Below are positions 1-11,700 of a DNA stretch of 59,513 nucleotides, piece by piece. A model generated the notes under the pieces. It did no database searches and had not been told where the DNA came from. It saw only the letters and a program-made list of their open reading frames with translations. Position 1 is the first letter of the stretch. Each line of letters opens with the position of its first letter. Origin of the DNA: an uncultured Alkaliphilus sp. (lineage in GTDB: Bacteria > Bacillota > Clostridia > Peptostreptococcales > Natronincolaceae); NCBI GenBank assembly GCA_938074565.1, contig CALJEQ010000040.1, positions 1 to 59,513 on the forward strand, read 5' to 3'. The translations under genes and the position numbers were made by a program.

Positions 1-3000
1 TATCATCATCTCTACTGATCTTTCCACCATTATTCCTACTATCGTATCTGCTTGTACACCTTTTTCCCTTAATCTCCTTGCCAGTTGATTTGACTTTTCA
101 TTTAATTCTTTATATGTTAATTTCTTGTCTTTAAATACCACTGCTATTTTATCTGGTGTTTTTTCCACCTGTTCTTCAAATAATTGGTGTATTGTTTTTT
201 CCTCTGGATAATATGCTTTTGTATTGTTAAAGTCATTTAATAGTTTGTGTTTTTCTTCTTCTGTTACAATGCTTATTTCCTCAATTTTACATTCCATATT
301 TTCACTTATGATATTTAATAAATTAATGTAGTGTTTTCCGAATCTAATAATAGTGTCTTGATTAAATAATTTGGTACAATACTCTAAACTAAAATCTAAA
401 ATATTATCTGTTTCCTCTAACCTTAACGTTAAATCAAATTTAGATATTTTGTTTTCCATCAAAATTGGTTTTAATGTCAGGTCATTCATCTTAAGTTCTC
501 TATCATAACCTACATTAACTGAATTAAACATTACATCAAATAAAGGGTTTCTGCTTGTATCCCTTTTAACATTAACCTTGTTGATAAGTTCTTCAATCTG
601 ATAATTTTGATTTTCATAAGCCTTTAAACTATTATCTTTGACTTCATTTAAGAATTGTAAAAAATTGTTTGTTTTTACAATTTTACTTCGCATAGGTAAT
701 GTATTTATAAAAACACCCATAATATTTTGAATATCTGCATGTCGTCTTCCAGCAATTGGAACCCCCACTACAATATCTTCATTTTGACCATATTTTGATA
801 ATAAAATATTAAAAGCTGATAGCAATACCATATGCAATGTACTTCCAGTTACTTTTGCTAAGTTTTTTAACTTGCTTGTAACGGGTTCATCTATAATAAA
901 CCTAACAGTATCTCCCTCAAAACTTTGTACTGCTGGTCTTTTAAAATCATATGGCAGATTTATAATTGGTATTTCATCATTAAACTTATTTATCCAATAT
1001 TCTTCCTGCTCTCTAATTTCTTTAGATTTTAACAGTTCATTTTGCCACTCTGCAAAACATCTATATTGAATTTTTAAAGGTTCCAGATCTTTTCCATTAT
1101 ATAATTCTACAAATTCTTTGATTAATATTGTCATAGACACTGCATCACTTATTATATGGTGCATATCTAATAATAGATACTTTTTATTCTTATTTTTCAA
1201 TAGTTCTACCCTAAATAGTGGCAATTCATCTAATTTAAAAGTTTTTACAAAGTTTTTAAAAGCTACTTCAACATCGTTTGTATTATCTTCATGTACTTTA
1301 AGGATAAACTCATAACTACTATCGATTTTTTGCACTATTTCATCATTAATATTTTCAAAGTAAGTTCTTAATGTTTCATGTCTTTCAACTAACTTCTTAA
1401 ATATATTTTCTATTTTGGCTTCATTAACATTACCTTCTAATTCATATATTACTGGCATGTTATATAATACGCCTTTTTCTAATTGATGTACCATATACAT
1501 TCTTTTTTGTACAGATGATGTTTTATAGTATTCTTTTTCTCCGCTCTTTTTTATTGCTTGATATATATTACTACTAAAGTCTTTTATATAACTGCTTATA
1601 TCTTTTATGGTAGGTCTTGAAAATATTTCTTTTAATGGTAGTTCTACGTTTAAATATTTATGTATTTTACTTATAAGTATTGTTGCCTTTAGTGAATGTC
1701 CCCCTAGTTCAAAAAAGTTATCACTTATCCCAACTTGTTCTATCTGCAACACTTCTTTGAATAATCCCACCAGTTCATTCTCTAACTCATTTCTAGGGGC
1801 CTCATATTCTCCTATAATGAATCCATCAATGTCTGGTTTTGGTAAAGCTTTTCTATTTATTTTTCCATTAGGGGTCAATGGCATTTTTTCTAAGTACACG
1901 AAAGATGAAGGTATCATATATTCTGGTAAATTTTCTTTTAAATATTTTTTTATTTCTGATTTATCCAATTCTTCATCAAATACTAGATATGCACATAGAA
2001 ATTTATCGTTATCTTCCTTATTATGAACCACTACTGCTACCTCTTTGATACATTTATGGCTAAGGAGTTTATCTTCAATTTCTCCCAACTCTATTCTGTA
2101 TCCCCTTATTTTAACTTGATTATCTATTCTACCTAAAAATTTAATTTTCCCACTTGGTAACCACTTTGCCATATCCCCTGTTTTATAAATTTTTTCCTCA
2201 GGATTAAATGGAGAGTTAATAAATTTTTCAACAGTTAAATCATTTTTATTTAAATAACCTCTAGCTAATCCATCTCCTACTATACATAATTCTCCAGGTA
2301 TACCAATAGGCAAAATATTATTATTTTTATCTAATATATATATTCTTGTATTATTAATAGGTTCGCCAATAACATTATCATAGCTACTTAAGTTGTTCTT
2401 ATCAATCATAGTTGTAATACAGCCTACAGTGCTTTCTGTTGGTCCATAATGGTTCATTATACTTATTTGATTTTTCTTATCTCTAGAAACAAATTCTTCA
2501 ATATCTTTAATATTTATTGACTCTCCACCTAAAATAATTAATCTTAATTTACTTTTTACAAATAACTTATCTATGTCTTTACTATTAACAATTATATTAA
2601 AAAGTGATGGAGTCATTTTAACATAAGTAATATTTTTTTGTAGATGATTAATTAATTTTATAGGATCTTTGTAATCCTCTACTGACATTAGGTTCAATTT
2701 TATTCCGCTTAATAAAGCTGTAAATAATGACGTATATCCTAAGTCATAAGCATAGGATGATAACAATGCTGTTTCATCTTCTGAAGTAATATTAACTTTT
2801 TCAATTATAGCAGTGCAGTAATTTACCAAACTGTAATGCCTTATCATTACACCTTTTGAATTTCCAGTAGTGCCAGAGGTATATATTATATATGCCAAAT
2901 TATTTGAATTATTAATACGTTCAAGATTGCTGTTTTCTGCTATATACAGACTTTCATTTGTTATATCTATAATATCTCCAGCAAAAATCACTTCACTATT

Positions 3001-6000
3001 AAGTTGACTGGAAGTTACTAACACTTTCACTCCAGCATCCTTCAATATGAATTGGATTCTATTTGCAGGATTTTGAGGCTCTAATGCAAGATACGCTGCA
3101 CCTGATTTCAGTATTCCTATTATTCCTATCATCATATCAATAGAGTTTTCTAACATTAGCCCTACTATTGAGTCACCACCAATACCTTTGTTTCTTAATT
3201 GCCTAGCAAGCTGATTAGATTTTTTATTTAACTCATCAAAAGTTATATTTTTATTTTTATATGAAACTGCTACTTTATGTGGTGATTTTTCTACTTGTTC
3301 TTCAAAGATTTGATTAATTGTCTTATGTTTAGAATAAATTGCCCTTGTGTTATTAAAAGAATTTAATATTTTATGTTTTTCCACTTCAGTAGCAATTTCA
3401 ATTTGTGAAATTTTAATATCATAATTATGAATTATAGTTTCTATAATATTAATAAAATGATTCTTTATGTTATTTACATCTTCATCACTGAAAGAGTTAC
3501 CATTATAGGAAAATAACATTGTCATTTCATTATCTGGTATAACTTTAATATTAAAATTATAATTAGTTTGTTCAATACCTTTTATGTCTCTAATATTCAA
3601 GTTTAGATCATTACAAAACTTCATATTCTTTAAATTTTCATCAATATAATAGTTTTGGAATGTAATCTTAGTATTAATCAATTTTTCTTTAACATCTGTA
3701 ATAGCTTGTATATCTGCAAGTGGATAGTAGTCAAACTTATTAACCTCCAATGAACTTTTTTGAACCAATTTTAATATGTCTATAAACGAGCTATCTCTGT
3801 CAACTTTAATTCTAACAGGTATAGTGTTTATAAATAGACCAACCATATCTTCTATGTTTTCTAAGTTTGCATTTCTACCAGATACAACTGCACCAAATAC
3901 AACATCATGTGAGTTATTATACTTTTGTAGTAATAATCCCCATACAGTTTGAATTACTGTATTTAATGTGGTCTTAGTAATCTGACATATTTTTTCTAAA
4001 GATTCAACTTGACTTTTATTAATAGTAAATTTTAATTCTTTACTGTCATATTCATTTGATGTTTTCTTATTCTCAAACGGTAAATGGGCTACAGTATTAT
4101 ATTCTTCTAAATATTTCTCCCAGAATAGTCTTGGATTTTCCTTATCCTGACTATTTAACCAATTAATATAGTTTATATACTGAGTGGGTTCTTTAAGCTT
4201 TATTTTACTGTTACTTTTTAATGAATAATAAATATCAAAAAAATCTTTCATTATTATCCATATACTCCACCCATCCATTATTATATGATGTGTATTCCAT
4301 ATTAACTTGTAATGATTGTTAGTAATTTTTAATATTGATAACCTTATTAATATATCTTCACTTAAGTTAAATAACTTGCTACTGTCTATTGCCTCAAAAT
4401 CTCTAATGTATTTTTCTGTTTCTTCTTTCGTTAACCGAGTTAAGTCTTCATAGTAAACATTAGATTTTCTATCTTTAAAAACCACCTGTTTAGGACTTTC
4501 AAGATTTTTATGTACAATTACAGTTCTTAATATGTCATATCTTTCTAAAAGGATATTGAAAGTTTCTTGAATTATTTTATTATCCAATTCACCTTCAATT
4601 GTATACATTATCTGTTCAAAATAAGCTACTGATTCACTATCCATTAATGCATGAAATAACATACCTTCCTGCATAGGTGTAAGACTATAAATGTCTTTTA
4701 TTAATAATTTTTTATCTACTTCGTAGTTCTGTTTTAAATAATTTAGTTCTTCTAATGTTAATGTTTTATCTGAAAAATCTGAAGGAGTTAATTCTACAGT
4801 TTTCTGATTTTTACAATGTTTTATTATTAACAGCAAATTTTCTTTATAAAGATTACTAATCATTAATATTGTGGATTTATTATATAGTTTTCTGTTATAT
4901 TTAAACGTTATCATTAACCTATTATTAACTAAAATACCATTAATATCTAATTTAATATAGTTTTCACTTCTTAGACTCATGGAATTACCAGATGATAAAT
5001 TAGAAATTTCAAATATCTCATTATTTAATAATTCATTAAATTCTCCCAGATAATTAAAACTTATCTCTGATTCTCTAGTAGTCCAATTTCTTTCACCGTC
5101 TAAATATTTTAAAACACCATACCCAATTCCTTTGTTTGGAACATGCCTTAAAGTTTCCTTTACTTTCTTTATAGTATATGGCACATCTTCACTTTTTTTA
5201 ATATTTAATAACAAAGGATATTGTGTAGTAAACCAACCTATGGTTCTACTAATGTCTATATCTCCTTCCAATTTTTCTCTTCCATGTCCTTCTAAGTCAA
5301 TAATTATATCTTCATGGGATGTCCATTGATTTATTGTCATACCAAGGGCAGTCAATAACAAATCGTTTATCTCTGTATTATAAGCTATATTACAGCGTTT
5401 TATTAAATTTTCAGTTTCCTCATCAGTAAACTCCAGAATAACATTATCATAAAAATTTAATACATTTTCTTCATTACTACATATTTTATCAGTAGGTAAA
5501 TCCTTGATTGTTGTTCTTTCAATAGTTTCCCAATAACTAAGTTGATTTTGTAAAATTTTACAATGTACTTGTTCATATAAATAATCAGCCCAATCCTTAT
5601 AGGAATTGACTTTATCTTGGTATAATATTTTTTCATTTTTTAATGCTTGTCTATATCCAATTAAAAAATCTTCAAACAAAATTCTCCATGATATACCATC
5701 TATTACAAGATGGTGTACTATAAATAATAAATGATCGCCTTCAGAAGTCTTAAATAATCCTAATTTAAGAAGCGGCCCTTTTTCTATATTAATTCCACTC
5801 TGTAATTTATTACAATGTTCTTCTATAGATTCTAAATAATTATCTGTATTACTGAAATCCATAATAATTAGATCAAATAATTTATCATCTATTCCTCTAT
5901 TTACTTGTATAACTTTTTTATCTATTTTTTTATACACCATTCTTAGTGCATCGTGGTGTTTTACTATTTCCTCAAAAACATTTTTAACTATATCTTCGCT

Positions 6001-8691
6001 AAACCCTTCACGACTAAACAACATTACAGACTGATTCCAATGATGCATATCTGTATAGTTTTTTTCAAAGAATAATTTTTGAATGGGTGTTAATTTTACT
6101 TCACCTATAATAACATCTTGACTTATAGATAGGTTTTTCTTTTCTACTTTACTACTTATTTCTTTAATGCTTCCCTTAAATAATTCGTTAACATCCAACT
6201 TATATCCATACTTATTTAATTTAGATATAATCCTGATAGCTTTAATAGAATCGCCACCTAAGTCAAAAAGACTATGATTTATTCCCACTTTTTTAGTACC
6301 TAACACTTCAACAAATACATGTACTAATTTTTCTTCTATCTCATTTCTTGGTAGTTCGTATTCTGAAGTAGTTAATTCATCTATATGGGGTTTAGGCAAA
6401 GCTTCTCTATTTATTTTACCGTTTGATGTTATAGGCATTTTTTCAATATGTATAATATAAGTAGGAACCATATACTCAGGTAGCCTTTGCTTTAAATAAT
6501 TTTTAATTTCTATAGTATCTACTTTATTCCCTACTATATATCCACATAAATATTTTTCATTACTATTATCTTTTATCGCCAAAACCACTGCTTCATTTAC
6601 ATCGTTATGGCTTAACAACTGGTTTTCTATCTCTCCTAACTCTATTCTAAAACCTCTAATTTTTACTTGATTATCCATTCTTCCAAAAAATTCTATACTT
6701 CCATCAGATAACCATCTTCCTAAATCTCCAGTTTTATACATTTTTTTATTTTCAATGAACTTATTATAAATAAATTTTTCCTCTGTTAATTCAGGTCGGT
6801 TTAAATATCCTCTTGACAAACCTTGTCCCGAAATATAAATTTCACCAACTACCCCAGTTGGAACAATCTTCTTATCTTTATCTAGTATATATATACTAAA
6901 ATTATTAAGAGGTCTTCCTATTGGTATTTTTTGTATAGCTTCTAAATTACTAGGTTTAATATGATAATAAGTTGCATCAACGGTACATTCGGTAGGTCCA
7001 TATACATTTGTAATTATTGGCTTATTAGAACCAAATTTACCTAAAAACTCTCTCACAGTCTCAATTGGAAGTTCATCTCCCCCAATAATTAATTGTTTCA
7101 AATTAAGCCTTTGAAATGCTTCATTACTAACTGTATTTAAAATACTTAAATGAATAGGAGTACCATCTGAAATTTGTATATTATATTTTGAATAGAACTC
7201 TAATAAACATTCTCCGTTAAATCGTTCAGAATTAGATGTAATATAAAGAGTATGCCCCTGCAATAATACAGCAAATATTTGTTGTACTGATGCATCAAAG
7301 ACATAAGGTGCAACAAGTGCAACATTTAATTTTTCATTGTAATACTTATAAATATTTTCATATAATCCTGTAACTAAATTTACGACACTCTTGTGTTCAA
7401 TCATTACTCCCTTTGGTTGTCCAGTAGAACCTGAAGTATAAATTACATATGCTAACCCAGTTGAAGAATTTGAATTGAAAAGATTATTACTATCTCCTAA
7501 ATAAACGCTATCTTCTTTAAGATTTATTAAATCTAATCCTGTTCTTTCAAAATCCGTAATATCACTATCTACTAGTAATATATCTATTTGGGTATCCTCT
7601 AACATGTACAAAATTCTATCTTTTGGATAGTTTAAATCTATTGGCATATAAGCCCCTCCAGACTTTAAAATACCCATTATTCCTATTATCATTTCTAAAG
7701 AACGCTCTACCATAATACCCACTATGGAGTCTGGTTTTCCCCCTTTGTCTTTAAGTAGTCTGGCTAATTGATTAGACTTCTCGTTTAATTCTTTATAAGT
7801 AAGAGCTTCACCATTATAGGATACTGCAATACTATTTGGTGTTTTTTCCACTTGTTCTTCAAAAATCTGATGAAGAGTTTTTTCTTCTGGAAAATTAGTA
7901 ACTGTGTTATTGTAATTAATCAAAAGCTGATGTTTTTCTGTTTCTGATAAAAGATCAATGTCTTGTACACACTGACTAAAATTACTAATCATTTCATTAA
8001 TAACTCTTAAGTATCTTTCACCAAAAAACTCAATTGTCTCATCTTTAAATAAAGCTGCATTGTAGATTACTGATACATCTAATATACAATTATCTGTTTT
8101 GTTTATATAAACTGTTATTTGGTTTTTATTAGAATTAGTAATATACTCAATATATTTATCCATATGTAAAGTATTAATAGCAATATTAATTGGTGTTAAG
8201 TCCATTACACTTCTACATATATTTGAGTTTTTTAATAAATTTTCTAAATTTATATATTTATTTTCATAGGTCTTTAATATTTTATCTCTAGTTTCAACTA
8301 TAATATTTTTAACATCAATTTTTTCATTAAATTTAGTTTCAATAGGTAAAACTGTATTTTTTACAATTTCACTTTCCTTCATATTAGAAGAATACATGGG
8401 TATACCGACTACTATTTCATCTTTACCGGTATATTTATAAAGTAATATATTTAAACCCGCTAGGAATATAGAATATAATGGAAAGTCATTTTTTTTAGTG
8501 ATTGTTAATAGCCTTTCACTTAATGCATTATCTATTAAAAAAGTTTTTGTATTTTTAGTATACTGTTCTATTGATATGTAGTCATATTTTATTTCCCCTC
8601 TTTTTTCCGTACTTAAATCTAAACTTTCCCAGTATGTTTTTGATAGTTCATCTTTTTCAACGAAACCATCTAGTTTACTACTATCTTTCAT
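1..8691 (-). CDS. Nonribosomal peptide synthetase, third subunit of the PKS/NRPS operon (C-terminus beyond the window)
   Basis: About 2897 codons are visible, read from the ATG at 8691 (in-frame stop just upstream, weak GGGGG ribosome binding site). Domains in order: C-terminal half of a condensation domain (residues 1-250), adenylation A1 (about 265-775), PCP (Ser in GGDSIKA near 810), epimerisation domain (about 865-1300; HHLVIDG, LEGHGRE, RTIGWFT), a D-donor type C domain (LTPMQEGMLF, HHIIMDG), A2 (about 1790-2280), PCP (GGHSLKA), another C domain, and the start of A3. Aligning the pockets to the GrsA positions gives D-A-Q-D-I-G-V-V-D for A1, close to known Gln pockets, and D-L-T-K-I-G-H-V-G for A2, close to Asp pockets. 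A1-PCP-E resembles the TycA layout. It follows the second subunit by 64 bases. Family call certain; substrates are inferred. Confidence 0.95.
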   Translation of the reverse strand, partial: MKDSSKLDGFVEKDELSKTYWESLDLSTEKRGEIKYDYISIEQYTKNTKTFLIDNALSERLLTITKKNDFPLYSIFLAGLNILLYKYTGKDEIVVGIPMYSSNMKESEIVKNTVLPIETKFNEKIDVKNIIVETRDKILKTYENKYINLENLLKNSNICRSVMDLTPINIAINTLHMDKYIEYITNSNKNQITVYINKTDNCILDVSVIYNAALFKDETIEFFGERYLRVINEMISNFSQCVQDIDLLSETEKHQLLINYNNTVTNFPEEKTLHQIFEEQVEKTPNSIAVSYNGEALTYKELNEKSNQLARLLKDKGGKPDSIVGIMVERSLEMIIGIMGILKSGGAYMPIDLNYPKDRILYMLEDTQIDILLVDSDITDFERTGLDLINLKEDSVYLGDSNNLFNSNSSTGLAYVIYTSGSTGQPKGVMIEHKSVVNLVTGLYENIYKYYNEKLNVALVAPYVFDASVQQIFAVLLQGHTLYITSNSERFNGECLLEFYSKYNIQISDGTPIHLSILNTVSNEAFQRLNLKQLIIGGDELPIETVREFLGKFGSNKPIITNVYGPTECTVDATYYHIKPSNLEAIQKIPIGRPLNNFSIYILDKDKKIVPTGVVGEIYISGQGLSRGYLNRPELTEEKFIYNKFIENKKMYKTGDLGRWLSDGSIEFFGRMDNQVKIRGFRIELGEIENQLLSHNDVNEAVVLAIKDNSNEKYLCGYIVGNKVDTIEIKNYLKQRLPEYMVPTYIIHIEKMPITSNGKINREALPKPHIDELTTSEYELPRNEIEEKLVHVFVEVLGTKKVGINHSLFDLGGDSIKAIRIISKLNKYGYKLDVNELFKGSIKEISSKVEKKNLSISQDVIIGEVKLTPIQKLFFEKNYTDMHHWNQSVMLFSREGFSEDIVKNVFEEIVKHHDALRMVYKKIDKKVIQVNRGIDDKLFDLIIMDFSNTDNYLESIEEHCNKLQSGINIEKGPLLKLGLFKTSEGDHLLFIVHHLVIDGISWRILFEDFLIGYRQALKNEKILYQDKVNSYKDWADYLYEQVHCKILQNQLSYWETIERTTIKDLPTDKICSNEENVLNFYDNVILEFTDEETENLIKRCNIAYNTEINDLLLTALGMTINQWTSHEDIIIDLEGHGREKLEGDIDISRTIGWFTTQYPLLLNIKKSEDVPYTIKKVKETLRHVPNKGIGYGVLKYLDGERNWTTRESEISFNYLGEFNELLNNEIFEISNLSSGNSMSLRSENYIKLDINGILVNNRLMITFKYNRKLYNKSTILMISNLYKENLLLIIKHCKNQKTVELTPSDFSDKTLTLEELNYLKQNYEVDKKLLIKDIYSLTPMQEGMLFHALMDSESVAYFEQIMYTIEGELDNKIIQETFNILLERYDILRTVIVHKNLESPKQVVFKDRKSNVYYEDLTRLTKEETEKYIRDFEAIDSSKLFNLSEDILIRLSILKITNNHYKLIWNTHHIIMDGWSIWIIMKDFFDIYYSLKSNSKIKLKEPTQYINYINWLNSQDKENPRLFWEKYLEEYNTVAHLPFENKKTSNEYDSKELKFTINKSQVESLEKICQITKTTLNTVIQTVWGLLLQKYNNSHDVVFGAVVSGRNANLENIEDMVGLFINTIPVRIKVDRDSSFIDILKLVQKSSLEVNKFDYYPLADIQAITDVKEKLINTKITFQNYYIDENLKNMKFCNDLNLNIRDIKGIEQTNYNFNIKVIPDNEMTMLFSYNGNSFSDEDVNNIKNHFINIIETIIHNYDIKISQIEIATEVEKHKILNSFNNTRAIYSKHKTINQIFEEQVEKSPHKVAVSYKNKNITFDELNKKSNQLARQLRNKGIGGDSIVGLMLENSIDMMIGIIGILKSGAAYLALEPQNPANRIQFILKDAGVKVLVTSSQLNSEVIFAGDIIDITNESLYIAENSNLERINNSNNLAYIIYTSGTTGNSKGVMIRHYSLVNYCTAIIEKVNITSEDETALLSSYAYDLGYTSLFTALLSGIKLNLMSVEDYKDPIKLINHLQKNITYVKMTPSLFNIIVNSKDIDKLFVKSKLRLIILGGESINIKDIEEFVSRDKKNQISIMNHYGPTESTVGCITTMIDKNNLSSYDNVIGEPINNTRIYILDKNNNILPIGIPGELCIVGDGLARGYLNKNDLTVEKFINSPFNPEEKIYKTGDMAKWLPSGKIKFLGRIDNQVKIRGYRIELGEIEDKLLSHKCIKEVAVVVHNKEDNDKFLCAYLVFDEELDKSEIKKYLKENLPEYMIPSSFVYLEKMPLTPNGKINRKALPKPDIDGFIIGEYEAPRNELENELVGLFKEVLQIEQVGISDNFFELGGHSLKATILISKIHKYLNVELPLKEIFSRPTIKDISSYIKDFSSNIYQAIKKSGEKEYYKTSSVQKRMYMVHQLEKGVLYNMPVIYELEGNVNEAKIENIFKKLVERHETLRTYFENINDEIVQKIDSSYEFILKVHEDNTNDVEVAFKNFVKTFKLDELPLFRVELLKNKNKKYLLLDMHHIISDAVSMTILIKEFVELYNGKDLEPLKIQYRCFAEWQNELLKSKEIREQEEYWINKFNDEIPIINLPYDFKRPAVQSFEGDTVRFIIDEPVTSKLKNLAKVTGSTLHMVLLSAFNILLSKYGQNEDIVVGVPIAGRRHADIQNIMGVFINTLPMRSKIVKTNNFLQFLNEVKDNSLKAYENQNYQIEELINKVNVKRDTSRNPLFDVMFNSVNVGYDRELKMNDLTLKPILMENKISKFDLTLRLEETDNILDFSLEYCTKLFNQDTIIRFGKHYINLLNIISENMECKIEEISIVTEEEKHKLLNDFNNTKAYYPEEKTIHQLFEEQVEKTPDKIAVVFKDKKLTYKELNEKSNQLARRLREKGVQADTIVGIMVERSVEMMI

Positions 8692-8755
8692 TATTCTACC
8701 CCCATATACTTAATCAGCAATTCCTTGTTAGAATATTTATACTTTTACATTAAAA

Positions 8756-11700
8756 TTAAAATAGAAAGTCTTGTTCTTTAATATCTTCCAAATACTGGTT
8801 TTCTTCTAGTATATATTGTATATCTTCTTCACTACGAATATTTATATTATCAATCTTAACATCTGTATTTTTTAATATTGCATCAAATATCAACATAATA
8901 TCCTTAACAGCTCTCTCTATTGTAGATCTTTTAAATAAATTAGAAGAATAGTCAAAACTCATTTCTATAATATCATTTGTCTCTTTTGCAATTAGTGTTA
9001 AATCAAATTTAGATATTGTACTTTCAATAATATACGGTTTTAAAGTTACACTATCTAATTCAATGTCTTCAACATAATCAGAATTTACCATATTAAACAT
9101 AACATCAAACAAAGGATTTCTTCCTTTTTCCCTTTTAATATTGATTACTTCTATCAATTCTTCAAATTGATAGTTTTGATTTTCATATGCCTTTATGGAA
9201 TTTTCTTTTACTTCCTTAAGAAATTCTTTAAACGTCTTTTCTACACTAGGGCTATTTTTTAATGCTAGAGTATTTACAAACATACCAATAATATTATGAA
9301 GATCTGCGTGGGGTCTTCCAGCTACAGGTACTCCCACTACAATACAATCTTTTTCACTGTACTTGGATAAAAGAATATTATATACCGACAACAAGACCAT
9401 ATGTATTGTACATTCAAACTCTTTTGCAATATTTCTTAACTTAGAGGTTGTTTCTTCATCCAAATAAAAACCTACATAGTCACCTTCATAGTTTTTATCT
9501 TCTGATCTCTCAAAATCATAGGGAAGGTTTAATACTGGTACTTCATTGTTAAAAGTATTTTTCCAATATTCTCTTTCTTTTAGAATATTTTCTGAACTTA
9601 AGAATTTATTTTGCCACTGTGCAAAATCTTTATACTGCAACCTTAAAGGCTCTAGTTCTATTCCATTGTAAAACATTGAAAATTCTTTTATTAAAATACT
9701 TACTGATGTACCATCAGAAATTATATGATGCATGTCAATTAATAAATAGTTTTTTCCACTACATTTAACCACTTCCACCCTGAATAATGGTGACTTACTT
9801 AAATCAAAACTTTTTATAAAGTCTTTTATAACAGTATCCACATCTTTTTCATATACTTCTTTTACTTCTAGCATAACATCATAAACATCGTTAATTTTTT
9901 GCAATATTTCACCATCAATCATAGTGAAATAAGTTCTAAGTGCTTCATGTCTTTCTACTAACTTATTAAAAGCTTTTTCAATTTTTTTAACATCTAGGTT
10001 TCCCTTTAACTCAAATGCTGCTGGCATATTATAAGCTATACTTTCTTTATTAAGTTGTTGTAAAGTATATATTCTTTTTTGTGAAGATGATGTTTCATAG
10101 AAATCTTTTTCTTCACACTTTTCTATAGTTTCATAAACATTAATGCTACAATTTTCTATATACGAGCCTAATTCTTTAATAGTTGGATTTTTAAATAATT
10201 CTTTTAATGGTACTTCTACACTTAAATCCTTATGAATTTCACTGGTAACAACAGTAGCATTTAATGAATGACCTCCTAATTCAAAAAAGTTATCATTTAT
10301 ACCTATTTTATCCACACCTAATACTTTTCTCCATATTGACAGTAGTTTTTCCTCGATTTTATTTCTTGTTGCCTCATATTTAACACTCATATTACGATTT
10401 AAAATTGGTTCTGGTAACATTTTTTTGTCAATTTTACCATTGGGTGTCAAAGGAAATTTCTCCAACTGTAAAAAATATGCTGGTATCATATATTCTGGTA
10501 ATTTTGATTTAAGATGGTTTTTTAAGTTTAAAATGAAGTTTTTTAAGTATTTAGCCTTTAGTGGATTACTTGTAAACTGGCTAAATTTATAGTCATCTTC
10601 TATACAATAATCCAAATTAGAATAAGCATAGTTAACTATATTTTCCCCATGTGATTTTCTAATAAATACAACATTATAATATTCATTTTTACACTGTCCT
10701 GCCCAAAGAATCTCTACATCATAATCTAAGCTAGCCATTTGTCTAAATTCTTCAAAATTAACACCATCATTTGTAAGTCTTTTATCTACCTCTGCAACAA
10801 TATCGTTTAAGTTACGTAAATTAGAACTATTTAATAAAACATCAACTTCAATACTAACTCTTTGCATCCTACTATTTGGTACATTTATAAGGCTTAATCT
10901 TTCTGGTTTTTCTACTTCTAAAATATTTTTTACTTGTTGTAAGTCTAAGCTATCTTTTTGCCAGTTGTAAGTAGTTTCTTGATGGCATTGTCCTTCTGTT
11001 TCAATATATAACACTGCATCATACCTAAATAAAGTAAGTTCATTGTTTTCTTTACCTTTTTTATTCAATATGTCTACATGAGTAATCCTTGGGAAATGTT
11101 TCTTCAATGCATAAAAGAACATAGGATCTATAACTAATTCCGAATCCATCTCAATGTTTCTTTCTATTTGATGTCTCAAATCTAATAAGTTTACTTCTCC
11201 TGTATTTTTAAACAGAGTAGTAGATGTATGAAATTCTCTTAACAGTGAGTAATTCCTAATATCTCCCATAAAAATAATACTACCCGATTTTAAGGTATTT
11301 ATGGTTTTATCTAACACATCTACCAGATATTCAACAGATGGGAAATATTGTACAATTGAATTTAAAATTACAAAATCATATTGCCCACTAATTCTTGAAA
11401 AATCGTCTGCACTCGTATTAATTAATGTAACTTTATCTCTTAATGTGTTTTCATTATTAATAACACTTCCCACATAATCTATAGCTCTTGCAGAAAGATC
11501 AGTAGCACAATAACTATTACAGTTGGGTGCAACACGATAAAGTATCATACCTGTTCCACATCCAATTTCTAATACACTGTTAGGTTTAAAACTCAAAATC
11601 CTTTCAATTGTTGTATTTAACCATTCAGCCATCTCATTTTCTGAAATTAATTTTCCAGTATAACTACTATCCCAACCAACAATATCGAATTTCTTATCTT

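Noticed and set aside
872..2026. Several plus-strand open frames inside the third synthase gene
   Set aside because: They are antisense shadows of a continuous NRPS reading frame and lack ribosome binding sites and family motifs.
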